Part shown: piece after piece, positions 6,742 through 14,919 of the stretch
How the letters are laid out: each line of letters opens with the position of its first letter
Numbering within the stretch: the first letter of the stretch is position 1
Source of the DNA: CAZTDD01 sp964612675
GTDB taxonomy: Bacteria; Hinthialibacterota; Hinthialibacteria; Hinthialibacterales; JAKPRU01
Reading direction: 5' to 3'
DNA length: 27,221 nt
NCBI GenBank assembly: GCA_964612675.1
Contig: CAZTDD010000100.1
Coordinates: forward strand, 1 to 27,221
Made by a program: the position numbers and the translations under genes
Notes under the pieces: generated by a model
What the model was told of the DNA's origin: nothing
The model's database searches: none
What the model saw: the letters and a program-made list of their open reading frames with translations, nothing else

Positions 6742-7386
6742 ATGGTTAGATCGGTAGGAATTCTGTGTAGTGCAAGTCTGATTGTGCTGTTGAGTTTGCC
6801 GGTTGCAGCGGAGAAACCGACGCTCTCCGAGGAGGAGAAGGCGGCGGGGTTCGAGTTGCTTTTTAACGGAGAGAACCTGGACGGATGGATCATCCAGGGA
6901 CTGGAAGGCGAAAGACCCAAGATTGAAGACGGCGTCATGAAGATGCACGGTTGGGACTGGTGGGCGATCATCAGCAAAAAGCAGTTCAAGGATTTCATTC
7001 TTCGCTGCGATGTGCTGATCGAGCCCAAAGGCAACACCGGCATCCTGTTCCATACACCCGAGAAAGAAGTGTTCATCTCCAGCCCGGAAATCACGTTCCG
7101 TGACGACGCAGGCGAGCCTCCGTCCAAGGAATCCTCGGGCGCCATCTATAACGTCCGTGCCCCGAAGGTGAACCCCATTAAGCCCGCCGGCGAATGGAAT
7201 CAGGTCGAGATCACTGTAAAACATAACCACCTGAAAGCCGTTCTGAACGGCGAGGTGATTCACGATGTGGATCTTGGCTCGGTTGAAGGTCTCATCCACA
7301 AGCAGCAGGAAGGCGGGATCGCCCTCCAACACAAGAGCTTCAAGCACAAGGCTCAGTTCAAGAACGTCCGAATTAAGAAACTCTAA
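6742..7386 (+). CDS. Secreted DUF1080 (3-keto-disaccharide hydrolase fold) protein
   Basis: The 214-residue protein has a signal peptide (residues 1-22, ending VAAE) and the DUF1080 pattern. The pattern is seen as FELLFNGENLDGWI at about residues 34-47, DFILRCDVLIEPKGNTGILF, GEWNQVEITVKHNHLKAVLNGE and a C-terminal GGIALQHKS with FKNVRIKKL. The domain is a concanavalin-like jelly roll; some members hydrolyse 3-keto-glycosides outside the cytoplasm. AAGGAG lies 8 bp before ATG 6742. Its last four bases overlap the convergent transporter gene. A second DUF1080 gene lies at 14920 and a DUF6807 gene at 4206, so the window is rich in this sugar-related set. Confidence 0.85.
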   Translation: MVRSVGILCSASLIVLLSLPVAAEKPTLSEEEKAAGFELLFNGENLDGWIIQGLEGERPKIEDGVMKMHGWDWWAIISKKQFKDFILRCDVLIEPKGNTGILFHTPEKEVFISSPEITFRDDAGEPPSKESSGAIYNVRAPKVNPIKPAGEWNQVEITVKHNHLKAVLNGEVIHDVDLGSVEGLIHKQQEGGIALQHKSFKHKAQFKNVRIKKL

Positions 7387-8378
7387 TCCGGTTCATTCGG
7401 GCGACTCTCGGATTCCACGGCCTCGGAGAATTCCCTCTCCGGGGCCGTTTGCATTTCGCTGGAGCCGTGAGCATGACGTCGCAGGCGTTGTTGCGAATAG
7501 AGAAGCAGACCGCACCCAACGAGCATAATCGTCCCCGAAACCCATTGCCCGAAAGTAAGGATCTCCCGAAAGATATAGTACGAACCCACGGCGGTTACAA
7601 ACGGCGACAGCAACTGCGCGCCTGTGCTGATCGCGACGCCAATCCGCTCGATGGATTTGTAGAAGAATACATGAGCCACGGCGATTCCGATCACAGCCGA
7701 AAGCGCAAGCAACAAGAGCCGGTGCGCCTGCATGTCGAGGAGCCGCGACGGTTCGCCGAAGAGCAGCATAAGAAACAGAGTCCCCACCGAGGTGTACACA
7801 CAAATGATCGGAAAAGAGACCAATACATGCACCCCCTGCATCGCCCACCGGACGGTCACCCCGTAGTAGCCCCAGAAAACCCCGCATATGGTAATCAGAA
7901 TCACGCCTGTCAGTGTCGAGCCGTGGGGAGTCTCTTTGCCGAGAAACGTCAAACCAAGAAAACCAACGAGACATGCCGCCAGCCCTGTCCAGAAGACAGC
8001 AGATCGCAATAGGCCCGCCTCGTCGCGAAAAAGCACAAAAGTCCCCAAGATGGCCGAAAGACTGGAGATACGAACAAGAAACGTCATCATCGCCGGTTCC
8101 AAGTAGTAAGGCGACCACGCCCAGAGACTCTGGCCGATAATGTTGATCGCCGCCGGCAATAACGCCCGTTTTAGATAAACCGGCCGAACAAATCCTTTGC
8201 GATGGAAATAAAGGAGGGGGCCGAGCCAAATTAATGCGGAGAGCGGGTAGCGAACGCCGTTCGCGGTCCAGCCGTCGATCTCGTGGATGAAAGATCGCAG
8301 GAAAAGCGGTACGGTTGCCCAGCATAGCAGCGATGCCAAAAGACTCAGCGACCCGAGGAGATCGAATCCTTTTCGCAT
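7383..8378 (-). CDS. EamA/DMT-family transporter
   Basis: The 331-residue protein has ten predicted membrane helices in two homologous halves of five, the layout of drug/metabolite transporters (EamA, formerly DUF6). Typical features are LLASLLCWATVPLFLRSFI in helix 1, the end of the first repeat near LVGFLGLTFL, and the second repeat starting at LTGVILITICGVFWGYYGV. The C-terminal tail of about 40 residues is hydrophilic and acidic. Substrates of this family range from amino acids to sugars and cannot be told from sequence. The gene converges with DUF1080 with a 4-bp overlap and diverges from the TPR gene at 8547. Confidence 0.85.
   Translation of the reverse strand: MRKGFDLLGSLSLLASLLCWATVPLFLRSFIHEIDGWTANGVRYPLSALIWLGPLLYFHRKGFVRPVYLKRALLPAAINIIGQSLWAWSPYYLEPAMMTFLVRISSLSAILGTFVLFRDEAGLLRSAVFWTGLAACLVGFLGLTFLGKETPHGSTLTGVILITICGVFWGYYGVTVRWAMQGVHVLVSFPIICVYTSVGTLFLMLLFGEPSRLLDMQAHRLLLLALSAVIGIAVAHVFFYKSIERIGVAISTGAQLLSPFVTAVGSYYIFREILTFGQWVSGTIMLVGCGLLLYSQQRLRRHAHGSSEMQTAPEREFSEAVESESRPNEPD
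7417..7448 (+). terminator. Hairpin in the converging gene ends
   Basis: ACGGCCTCGGAGA (7417-7429) pairs with TCTCCGGGGCCGT (7436-7448), with one mismatch and a 6-nt loop. It lies 31 bp after the DUF1080 stop but inside the last codons of the minus-strand transporter, so coding and terminator functions would overlap. Confidence 0.45.
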
Positions 8379-8546
8379 AATCCCCTTTCATGACCGGGAG
8401 AGATGAAGCAGACAAGATTCGATTGTGGGGGAATCGCCATCTGGAAACAATGGGACATACAGAATATAAAATCTCTGGAGCTCGCGCGAGTTCTGCATGT
8501 TTGATATCCTATTCACTCCAGTGCTCGTGGTGGAGAGAATTTCTTG

Positions 8547-9869
8547 ATGGTCCGTTCTTGTCATAGAGATGTTACTGTCCGTCGGCTATTGGGTCGCCTT
8601 CTGGCGGGGGCACTTGTGCTCGTTTCAGTCGGTCCCGCACTGGGCGACGAATTGGACGATCTTCCCGAATTCAAATTGGAGAACGCCCGAGAGTACGCGC
8701 TCGAAGCGGCTCAAGCCGTACTAAAAAGCGCGTCCGGCGAAGCGCAGCCCCATTTCAATCTCGGGATGGCGTTGTCCCAGCTTGGGAGATACGAAGAAGC
8801 CGAAAAACACCTCCGACTCGGCCTGCAGATCGAACCAAACAGGGCGGATATGTACAGGGCCCTCGGTGAGATTAGGATCAGACAGAGCCGGTTCGAAGAC
8901 GCAATCGAGTTTTTTCGCAAAGCCCTTGAGATCGAACCGCACTCGGAAGGCGTTCACCGACGAATAGGGATGGCCCTCGCCCATAGCGGCGATCATGACA
9001 ACGCCCAAAAAGAATACGAACTGGAACTGGAACATTACCCCAACGATTCCCTGTGTCGGTTCCTCCTCGGACAGACCCTTCTCCAGAAGAAAGAATTCGA
9101 AGCAGCGGAGAAACACCTTCTCGAAGCCTGTCGTCTCGATCCGCAGTCGGTCAACGCGTTCTATGCCTTGACGCAAGTCCAAACCCGTCTGGGAAAACGA
9201 GATGAAGCGAAAAAGACTCTCACGAAGTTCCGGGAGCTAAAAAAAGACGACAAAGCGGAGATGGCCCGCGAAATCCTGACACGGGATGACGAGCAAAAAC
9301 TGCGCAGACTATGCAGCTCGATCCATCATGACGCCGCGATCTTCTATGCCTCGGAGGAACAATGGCCGTTGGCCGAAAAACACCTCCGCAAGGCGATTCG
9401 GATCGATCCGAAAGCGGTCAAGAGCCGCGAAAACCTCGCTTCGTTTCTATTCGGCGCCGGACGGTTACAGGAAGCTGCCGAAATTTACGAAGAGTTGGCA
9501 AAACTCAAACCCAAGAACGCGGATATCTTGCTGGATTTGGGCACGATGTACGCTCAAATCGGGGATTTCAAGCTCGCGTCGGCTCGAATGGAAAAGGCAA
9601 TGGAACTGAATCCGCATATGCCGGAAGCGATGAACAACCTCGCACGAATGCATTTGGCAAACGGCCACGATAGGAAGCGCGCGCTCGAATTGGCTCAGCG
9701 CCTGGCAACCCATTATCCATCCCCGAGGAACTACGACCTCCTCGCCTGGGCTTACTATGCAAACGGCCGTGTAGACATGGCGCTGGAAGCATGCGCCTCG
9801 GCTATCGAACTCGATCCGGACAACCCTCGTCTTCGTGAACGCTACAACAAACTCCGAAACGCTCGATGA
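8547..9869 (+). CDS. Exported TPR-repeat protein
   Basis: The 440-residue protein has a signal peptide (about residues 1-34, ending GPALGDE) and then about ten tetratricopeptide repeats, for example HFNLGMALSQLGRYEEAEKH, YRALGEIRIRQSRFEDAIEF and NLASFLFGAGRLQEAAEIYE. TPRs make superhelical scaffolds for protein contacts, here probably in the periplasm or at the outer membrane. GGAGAG (8532-8537) lies 9 bp before ATG 8547; TTG 8544 is the only near alternative. It overlaps the next gene by ATGA. TPR and CRTAC1 partners of this kind commonly sit together in PVC/FCB genomes, suggesting a joint cell-surface role. Confidence 0.85.
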   Translation: MVRSCHRDVTVRRLLGRLLAGALVLVSVGPALGDELDDLPEFKLENAREYALEAAQAVLKSASGEAQPHFNLGMALSQLGRYEEAEKHLRLGLQIEPNRADMYRALGEIRIRQSRFEDAIEFFRKALEIEPHSEGVHRRIGMALAHSGDHDNAQKEYELELEHYPNDSLCRFLLGQTLLQKKEFEAAEKHLLEACRLDPQSVNAFYALTQVQTRLGKRDEAKKTLTKFRELKKDDKAEMAREILTRDDEQKLRRLCSSIHHDAAIFYASEEQWPLAEKHLRKAIRIDPKAVKSRENLASFLFGAGRLQEAAEIYEELAKLKPKNADILLDLGTMYAQIGDFKLASARMEKAMELNPHMPEAMNNLARMHLANGHDRKRALELAQRLATHYPSPRNYDLLAWAYYANGRVDMALEACASAIELDPDNPRLRERYNKLRNAR

Positions 9870-11521
9870 AATCGCTAATTTGGTTTGCCGCGGTTCTGCA
9901 TATTCTATCCCTCGGCTCCGCAGCCGGCGCTGACATCCAGCTGCGGGATGCGTCCGCCGACTCCGGAATCGCCTTCCAACACACGGACGGTAGCTGCGGT
10001 AATCATTACATCATGGAAACCATCGCCTCCGGCATGGGCATGATCGATTACAATAATGACGGCCTGCTCGATCTCTATTTCCTGAACGCCGCGCCGCTCA
10101 AAGGAACTCCGCAGCCGCCAACGCCGCCGAAGAACGCCCTCTACCGGAACAACGGCGACAACACGTTCACCGACGTCACAGAGGAAAGCCGCAGCGGCGA
10201 CACCGGGTACGCACTCGGCTGCGCCGTCGCGGATTATGACAATGACGGCGACGAAGATATCTATATTACGAACGACGGCCCCAATGTCCTACTCCGCAAC
10301 AACGGCGACGGTACATTCACCGATGTCACAAAAGAGGCCGGACTTGGCGATCCGTCGTTCGGTGCCGGGTGCTCGTTCCTGGATTACAACCGTGACGGAT
10401 ACGTGGACATCTACTCGAACAATTATCTCGAGTTTGATTATGCGAAGTTCAAGCCCTGCACACGCTCGGGGGTTGAGGTCTATTGCGACCCGCTCCATTA
10501 CCCCGCCGTCCCCGATCTGCTGTATCGCAATAACGGCGACGGCACATTCACCGATGTCAGCGAAGAGAGCGGGATCGGTGAGTACAGCGGTTACGGTATG
10601 GGCATGGTCTGCTCGGATTTCGATCTCGACGGGTGGACGGATGTCTATGTCGGGAACGATGTTCAGGAGAGCTATCTCTTCCACAACAACGGTGACGGTA
10701 CGTTCGAGGAGATCGGACTCATTGCGGGCGTCGCCTATGATTTGAACGGAGACGAACAGGGCACGATGGGCACAAACGCCGGCGATTATGACGGTGACGG
10801 GTTATTCGATATCATCGCAACGAATTACCAAAACCAGCTGGCCACCTTATACCGAAACCTCGGCGACCTGCAGTTTCAGGATGTCACTTTAATTACGGGT
10901 GCAGGTGCCGGGACACTCCCGTTGGTCACCTGGGGATGCGGATTTCCGGATTTTGACAATGACGGAACGCGGGAGCTGTTCATCGCAGCGGGACACTTGC
11001 AGGACACAGTCGAACAGTACGATCAGAGCAGCACGTATAAAGAACGCAACCTCCTTTACAGGCTGAAAGAGGACGGGACCTACGAAGACATCACCGAACA
11101 GAGCGGCGACGGCATGCTCGTCGTAAAAAGCAGCCGGGCGGCGGTGTTCGGCGATTTGGATAATGATGGAGACATCGATGTGGTAATCCAGAATCCGCGC
11201 GATACGCCGACCGTCGTACTAAACGAAACAAAAACGGACAACCACTGGATCCTCCTCAAACTCATCGGCACAAAAAGTAACCGATCCGCAATTGGCGCGT
11301 TGGTGTTTGTAACAGCCGGGGGGAAAACACAGATCGATGAAGTACGCAGCGGACGTGGATATCAGAGCGCTGAGGATCTGCGCCTCCATTTCGGTTTGGG
11401 AAAACAGGAAGTCATCGAACGAATTGAAATCCGTTGGCCCAGCGGCTCGGTAAATACACTGACGACTGTTCCCGCCGACCAAATCCTGACTGTCACAGAA
11501 GGTTCCTCGACCGGGAAATGA
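9866..11521 (+). CDS. CRTAC1-type FG-GAP/VCBS repeat protein with ASPIC/UnbV domain
   Basis: The 551-residue secreted protein has a signal peptide (residues 1-22) and a beta-propeller built from FG-GAP/VCBS repeats. Many calcium-binding loops are visible, such as DYNNDGLLDLYF, DYDNDGDEDIYI, DFDLDGWTDVYV, DYDGDGLFDI and DLDNDGDIDVVI. The C-terminal 80 residues form the ASPIC/UnbV domain (GALVFVTAGGKTQIDEVRSG, then LHFGLG, ERIEIRWPSG). These proteins are extracellular and calcium-dependent; their ligands are mostly unknown. The start overlaps the TPR gene stop by four bases (ATGA), so the two are translated together. Repeated codons for the Asp-rich loops generate long spurious antisense frames. 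Confidence 0.9.
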   Translation: MKSLIWFAAVLHILSLGSAAGADIQLRDASADSGIAFQHTDGSCGNHYIMETIASGMGMIDYNNDGLLDLYFLNAAPLKGTPQPPTPPKNALYRNNGDNTFTDVTEESRSGDTGYALGCAVADYDNDGDEDIYITNDGPNVLLRNNGDGTFTDVTKEAGLGDPSFGAGCSFLDYNRDGYVDIYSNNYLEFDYAKFKPCTRSGVEVYCDPLHYPAVPDLLYRNNGDGTFTDVSEESGIGEYSGYGMGMVCSDFDLDGWTDVYVGNDVQESYLFHNNGDGTFEEIGLIAGVAYDLNGDEQGTMGTNAGDYDGDGLFDIIATNYQNQLATLYRNLGDLQFQDVTLITGAGAGTLPLVTWGCGFPDFDNDGTRELFIAAGHLQDTVEQYDQSSTYKERNLLYRLKEDGTYEDITEQSGDGMLVVKSSRAAVFGDLDNDGDIDVVIQNPRDTPTVVLNETKTDNHWILLKLIGTKSNRSAIGALVFVTAGGKTQIDEVRSGRGYQSAEDLRLHFGLGKQEVIERIEIRWPSGSVNTLTTVPADQILTVTEGSSTGK

Positions 11522-11583
11522 GTCTTGGTTCAGTTTCAAAGCTCACGTAGAGTATGAGAAAGAACTTGTCTGAGGGGAAGAAT

Positions 11584-11863
11584 CTACCCCCTCAGTATCT
11601 CCCCTACCTTTGGCCACGAAAGCGTGTCCCTCTTGGGGGAGAAATCAGAACCGACGTGCTTGTTTCTTTTCCTCCCCCGATTATCGGGGGAGGTTAGGAG
11701 CAATGTCATTAAGTTAAGCCCTTTGCAACGGGACGCTGGGAGGGCGAAGCTCCTGCTGAGCCGGGGGTCCCTTCCTGTGCACGGCTCACCGGGAGGTCCG
11801 CCCTCCCGCGAAAGGTCCGTCATCTTCTTGACCTTAATGACGTTGAGGTTAGGAGGGGGTTGA
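11584..11863. repeat. Intergenic palindromic repeat, interrupted by an insertion
   Basis: This copy starts with CTACCCCCTC and ends with GAGGGGGTTGA (11853-11863), giving inverted ends. Inside are a segment homologous to 27062-27095 (GGCCACGAAAGCGTG and CTTGGGGGAGAAA) and a perfect hairpin, CCTCCCCCGA-TTA-TCGGGGGAGG, at 11671-11693. A 145-bp insertion splits it at 11701-11845. Related copies are at 14598-14660, 27035-27221 and the window start. No gene is seen in 11522-11977. Confidence 0.65.
11701..11845. mobile_element. MITE-like insertion with a 10-bp target duplication
   Basis: The 145-bp element has terminal inverted repeats: CAATGTCATTAAG at 11701-11713 and CTTAATGACGTTG at 11833-11845, with 12 of 13 bases paired. 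It is flanked by the direct repeat AGGTTAGGAG at 11691-11700 and 11846-11855. Removing the element and one direct repeat restores the uninterrupted repeat seen across the window ends. Inside is a long imperfect inverted repeat (11738-11762 with 11783-11807). It has no ORF of note. Non-autonomous elements with 10-12-bp duplications are typical of IS4-group transposases; that assignment is inference. Confidence 0.7.
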
Positions 11864-11977
11864 GATCTGTATCGTGGACTTTTTGCCGAGCCGTCAATCT
11901 TGGTGAAGCAAAAGAAACAGACTTCTTAGACGGTCTCGGGAACCACGCTGCTTGGGGAACGAGAAAGGACGAAACCC

Positions 11978-12592
11978 ATGATGGAAAAGCCCGCAGTAAC
12001 GGACAGCCCGATTCACGATCTCATCCGTCGACGATGGAGCCCTCGTGCGCTTTCCAAACAACCCGTCGAACCCGAGAAAGTCCGAACCCTTCTAGAAGCG
12101 GCCCGATGGGCTCCGTCCTGCTACAACTTCCAGCCGTGGGCGTTTCTCATAGCAACGCGAGACAACCCCGAGGAATTCGAACGCATGTTCGACTGCCTTG
12201 TGGATCAAAACAAGGTGTGGGCCGAGTCCGCTTGGGTCCTCATGATTGCAATTGCCCGGATCAATTCATGGACGGAAGGAAAAGAGAATCCATACGCCGT
12301 TCACGACGTTGGTTTGGCGATAGAGAACTTACTGCTCCAGGCAATTGATCTCGGCTTGTATGCTCACCCCATGGCCGGATTCAAAAAGAAGAAAACTCGG
12401 CAGGAATACAATATCCCCGATGACTGCAATCCAATGACAGCCGTGGCTGTCGGTTATCCAGGCGATCCACAGGATCTGCCGGAGGATCTCAGAGAAATGG
12501 AACTCGGCCCCCGCTCACGCCGACCCCTCGAGGAGTATATTTTTACCGGAGAATGGGGTAAAACCGCACCGATTATTCAGAATAAAGAATAG
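11978..12592 (+). CDS. Nitroreductase family FMN-dependent oxidoreductase
   Basis: The 204-residue protein has the nitroreductase fold pattern. IHDLIRRRWSPRALSKQPVE at residues 12-31 is the N-terminal FMN phosphate-binding arginine motif. LLEAARWAPSCYNFQPWAFL follows, then an IENLLLQAIDLGLYAHPMAG motif and AVAVGYPGD near the C-terminus. Such enzymes use NAD(P)H and FMN to reduce nitro groups, quinones or similar compounds; the natural substrate is not deducible. AAAGGA lies 8 bp before ATG 11978 (ATG 11981 is adjacent). The next gene starts 9 bp after the stop, so it probably leads a three-gene transcript with the ACT and DUF711 genes. Confidence 0.85.
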   Translation: MMEKPAVTDSPIHDLIRRRWSPRALSKQPVEPEKVRTLLEAARWAPSCYNFQPWAFLIATRDNPEEFERMFDCLVDQNKVWAESAWVLMIAIARINSWTEGKENPYAVHDVGLAIENLLLQAIDLGLYAHPMAGFKKKKTRQEYNIPDDCNPMTAVAVGYPGDPQDLPEDLREMELGPRSRRPLEEYIFTGEWGKTAPIIQNKE

Positions 12593-12601
12593 GGTTACGC
12601 C

Positions 12602-13198
12602 GTGGACGATACCAGCACGAAATTCGTTATCTCCTTGGTTTCACGGGACCGGACAGGAATTATCCGCTCCATCGCTACCGCGATCAATGAGCGAAACGGC
12701 AACATTGAAGGCATGAGTCAAACCGTCTTTCAAGGGTATTTCACCGTCATCCTCACCGCTGAATTCAAAGAAACCTACCACCGAATCGAAATCCGAGAAC
12801 TGATAGAAAACTCCTTTTCGCGCGATGAGACCTCCGTGATCGTACGCCCCTTCGAAGAGGTTCGGCCACGGTTGGGCGACATTCTCAACGATCGCTATAT
12901 CCTGACCCTGACCGGCAAAGACCGACCCGGGATTCTAAAAACCCTGACCACCTATCTGGCCGAAAGCAATATCAACATCGAGGACTATTATTTTACCGTC
13001 AAAGGCGACCAGGTGGTTCATATCGGCGAAGTCACCATTCCAAAAGAAGTGGACATCAAACAGCTGCAAGGTGAACTCCAGGCTCTGCTGTCGTCCAGCG
13101 AGTTTGTCGTGGCTTTGCAGCACGAAAACCTTTTCCGGGCGACGAACGACGTCTTTTCCGTCTGGCAACTATTGAAAGTGGCGAAATGCGAAGAGTAG
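12602..13198 (+). CDS. Protein with two ACT domains (amino-acid sensor type)
   Basis: The 198-residue protein contains two ACT-like domains: residues about 7-80 (FVISLVSRDRTGIIRSIATA) and about 98-170 (YILTLTGKDRPGILKTLTTY). Each has the family loop G-I before the first helix. ACT domains bind small ligands, usually amino acids. The usual partner of the downstream DUF711/UPF0210 protein is a roughly 90-residue single-ACT protein (UPF0237), so this is a doubled form, closer in build to GcvR. The start is GTG 12602, after AATAGGGTT. Its last 13 bases overlap the start of the next gene, indicating translational coupling and probably a joint complex. Confidence 0.8.
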   Translation: MDDTSTKFVISLVSRDRTGIIRSIATAINERNGNIEGMSQTVFQGYFTVILTAEFKETYHRIEIRELIENSFSRDETSVIVRPFEEVRPRLGDILNDRYILTLTGKDRPGILKTLTTYLAESNINIEDYYFTVKGDQVVHIGEVTIPKEVDIKQLQGELQALLSSSEFVVALQHENLFRATNDVFSVWQLLKVAKCEE

Positions 13199-14559
13199 AC
13201 GATATTCTCAATACGGTCCGAATGCTGGAAGAGGAGAACCTCGATGTCCGGACGGTCACCATGGGCATCAACCTGGACGACTGCGCGAGTCGCGACATCT
13301 CCAAAGTCTCGGTGGCTGTCTATAAGAAAATCCAGTCCTGTGCCGGGGACTTGGTTTCGGTTTGCGATCAGCTGACCACCAAATACGGCCTACCGATCAT
13401 CAATAAGCGTCTCGCGATCTCTCCGGCCAGCCGCCTGCTTGAAGGACACACCGAAACCGAAGCGCTTCAACTCGCCCGCGCGTTGGATCGCGCGGCGGCG
13501 GATGTCCATGTCGACCTGATCGGCGGCTATACCGCCCTGGTGCATTACGGAATGACCGACGGCGAGCGGACGTTGATTCGTACTCTACCGGATGTTCTGA
13601 GCAAAACGGATCGCCTTTGTTCCTCAGTCAACGTCGGCACAACCCAGGCCGGGATGAATGTCGATGCCATCCGGTTTGTGAGCGACACCATCCTACGAAT
13701 TGCCGATGCCACAAAAGACAAAAAGGGATTCGGCTGTGCGAAATTCGTCGTGTTCGCCAACATCCCCGAGAATAATCCGTTCATGGCGGGAGCGTATCTG
13801 GGCACGGGAGAAGCATCCTGCGTGATCAATGTCGGTGTCAGTGGCCCCGGTGTCGTCAAAAGAGCGGTACAGAGTGTGCTGAAAGAATATCCGGACGCGT
13901 CACTTGACGTTATCGCCGAAGAAATCAAACACACGGCGTTTCGGGTTACACGCACCGGTGAGTTGATCGGCCGGGAAGTCGCCGAGAGACTGTGCGTCCG
14001 GTTCGGGGTTCTCGATCTCTCGCTCGCACCGACTCCCAAAGTCGGTGACAGTGTCGGCGAGATCTATCAGGCGATGGGTATCGAAAAAATCGGTGCACCC
14101 GGTTCGACCGCCGCGGTGGCGATGCTCAATGACGCGGTCAAAAAAGGCGGCATCTTCGCGTCCTCTTCGGTGGGCGGTTTATCGGGCGCGTTCCTGCCGG
14201 TCATGGAGGATCATGCGCTGGCAGAAGCAGTGAAAGAAGGAACCCTGACCCTGGAGAAACTGGAAGCAATGACCGCGGTCTGTTCGGTAGGACTGGACAT
14301 GATCCTTCTCCCGGGCGATATCAGCGCCGCCGCAATCTCCGGGATGATCATGGACGAAGCGGCAATCGGCATTTTCAATAATAAAACTACGGCCGTACGA
14401 ATTATTCCAGTACCCGGAAAAGGACCGGGGGAATACGTGGATTTCGGTGGACTCTTCGGAGCGGGGACAATCGCGAATGTCGCCTGTCCGAACGGTGGCG
14501 AAGCGTTCGTCGCACACGGCGGCCATATCCCGGCCCCAATCAATAGCCTGAAAAACTGA
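13186..14559 (+). CDS. DUF711/UPF0210 (PFL-like) family protein
   Basis: The 457-residue protein matches the UPF0210 family at full length: ILNTVRMLEEENLDVRTVTM near the start, NVGTTQAGMNVDAIRF, KFVVFANIPENNPFMAGAYL, GEASCVINVGVSGPGVVKRA, GSTAAVAMLNDAVKKGG and a C-terminal VDFGGLFGAGTI. The fold relates to pyruvate formate-lyase-like barrels, but no glycyl-radical motif is present, so catalysis is unknown. Its pairing with an ACT-domain protein is conserved widely, from streptococci to archaea, suggesting a ligand-sensing complex in amino-acid metabolism. The ATG lies inside the ACT gene's 3' end. Confidence 0.85.
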   Translation: MRRVDDILNTVRMLEEENLDVRTVTMGINLDDCASRDISKVSVAVYKKIQSCAGDLVSVCDQLTTKYGLPIINKRLAISPASRLLEGHTETEALQLARALDRAAADVHVDLIGGYTALVHYGMTDGERTLIRTLPDVLSKTDRLCSSVNVGTTQAGMNVDAIRFVSDTILRIADATKDKKGFGCAKFVVFANIPENNPFMAGAYLGTGEASCVINVGVSGPGVVKRAVQSVLKEYPDASLDVIAEEIKHTAFRVTRTGELIGREVAERLCVRFGVLDLSLAPTPKVGDSVGEIYQAMGIEKIGAPGSTAAVAMLNDAVKKGGIFASSSVGGLSGAFLPVMEDHALAEAVKEGTLTLEKLEAMTAVCSVGLDMILLPGDISAAAISGMIMDEAAIGIFNNKTTAVRIIPVPGKGPGEYVDFGGLFGAGTIANVACPNGGEAFVAHGGHIPAPINSLKN

Positions 14560-14597
14560 CGGAACGGCATAAAGTCGACCATGCACATAAAAAGAAT

Positions 14598-14740
14598 GTC
14601 AACCCCCTCCTACACCTCCCCCGGTCTCGGGGGAGGAATGGGTTTGTTTTCTCCCCCAAGTTTGATGGCGTCGCAAAAAGTCGAATAGTTGGCATCGGAA
14701 GTTCCCTCTCCCCCCGGGAGAGGGTTAGGGTGAGGGGTTA
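14598..14740. repeat. Cluster of palindromic intergenic repeats
   Basis: It begins with GTCAACCCCCTCC and contains a hairpin CCTCCCCCG-GTCT-CGGGGGAGG at 14615-14636. A half copy follows (TTTTCTCCCCCAAGTTT), then GATGGCGTCGCAAAAAGTCG at 14664-14683, inverted relative to 35-54. Last is the REP-like hairpin of the 176-211 type (14703-14738, ending TTAGGGTGAGGGG). Several repeat families have collected here. The rest of 14560-14919 is AT-rich with no gene. Confidence 0.6.
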
Positions 14741-14919
14741 TCATTGCACTGGATTAGGGTATTATTATTCGCTTGTGTATTGGCTAGAGACAGCAAAGCA
14801 GGGAGAACAAGAGACGTAAAAGAAGTCCGAGAACGATACGGATTGCCGAAATAGGCATAAACAATAGACAGCCACCATTCAATAATTATTGTCACAATAA
14901 CCCCAAAGGAGCAAATAGA

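Noticed and set aside
7393..8415. 340-codon minus-strand frame
   Set aside because: It is the shifted frame of the EamA transporter gene, without membrane helices or family motifs.
8481..8490. CTCGCGCGAG palindrome upstream of the TPR gene
   Set aside because: Too short and isolated to call an operator.
14880..14891. Perfect 12-bp AT palindrome CAATAATTATTG before the DUF1080 gene
   Set aside because: AT-rich palindromes of this size arise easily by chance, and no second copy or nearby regulator supports an operator.
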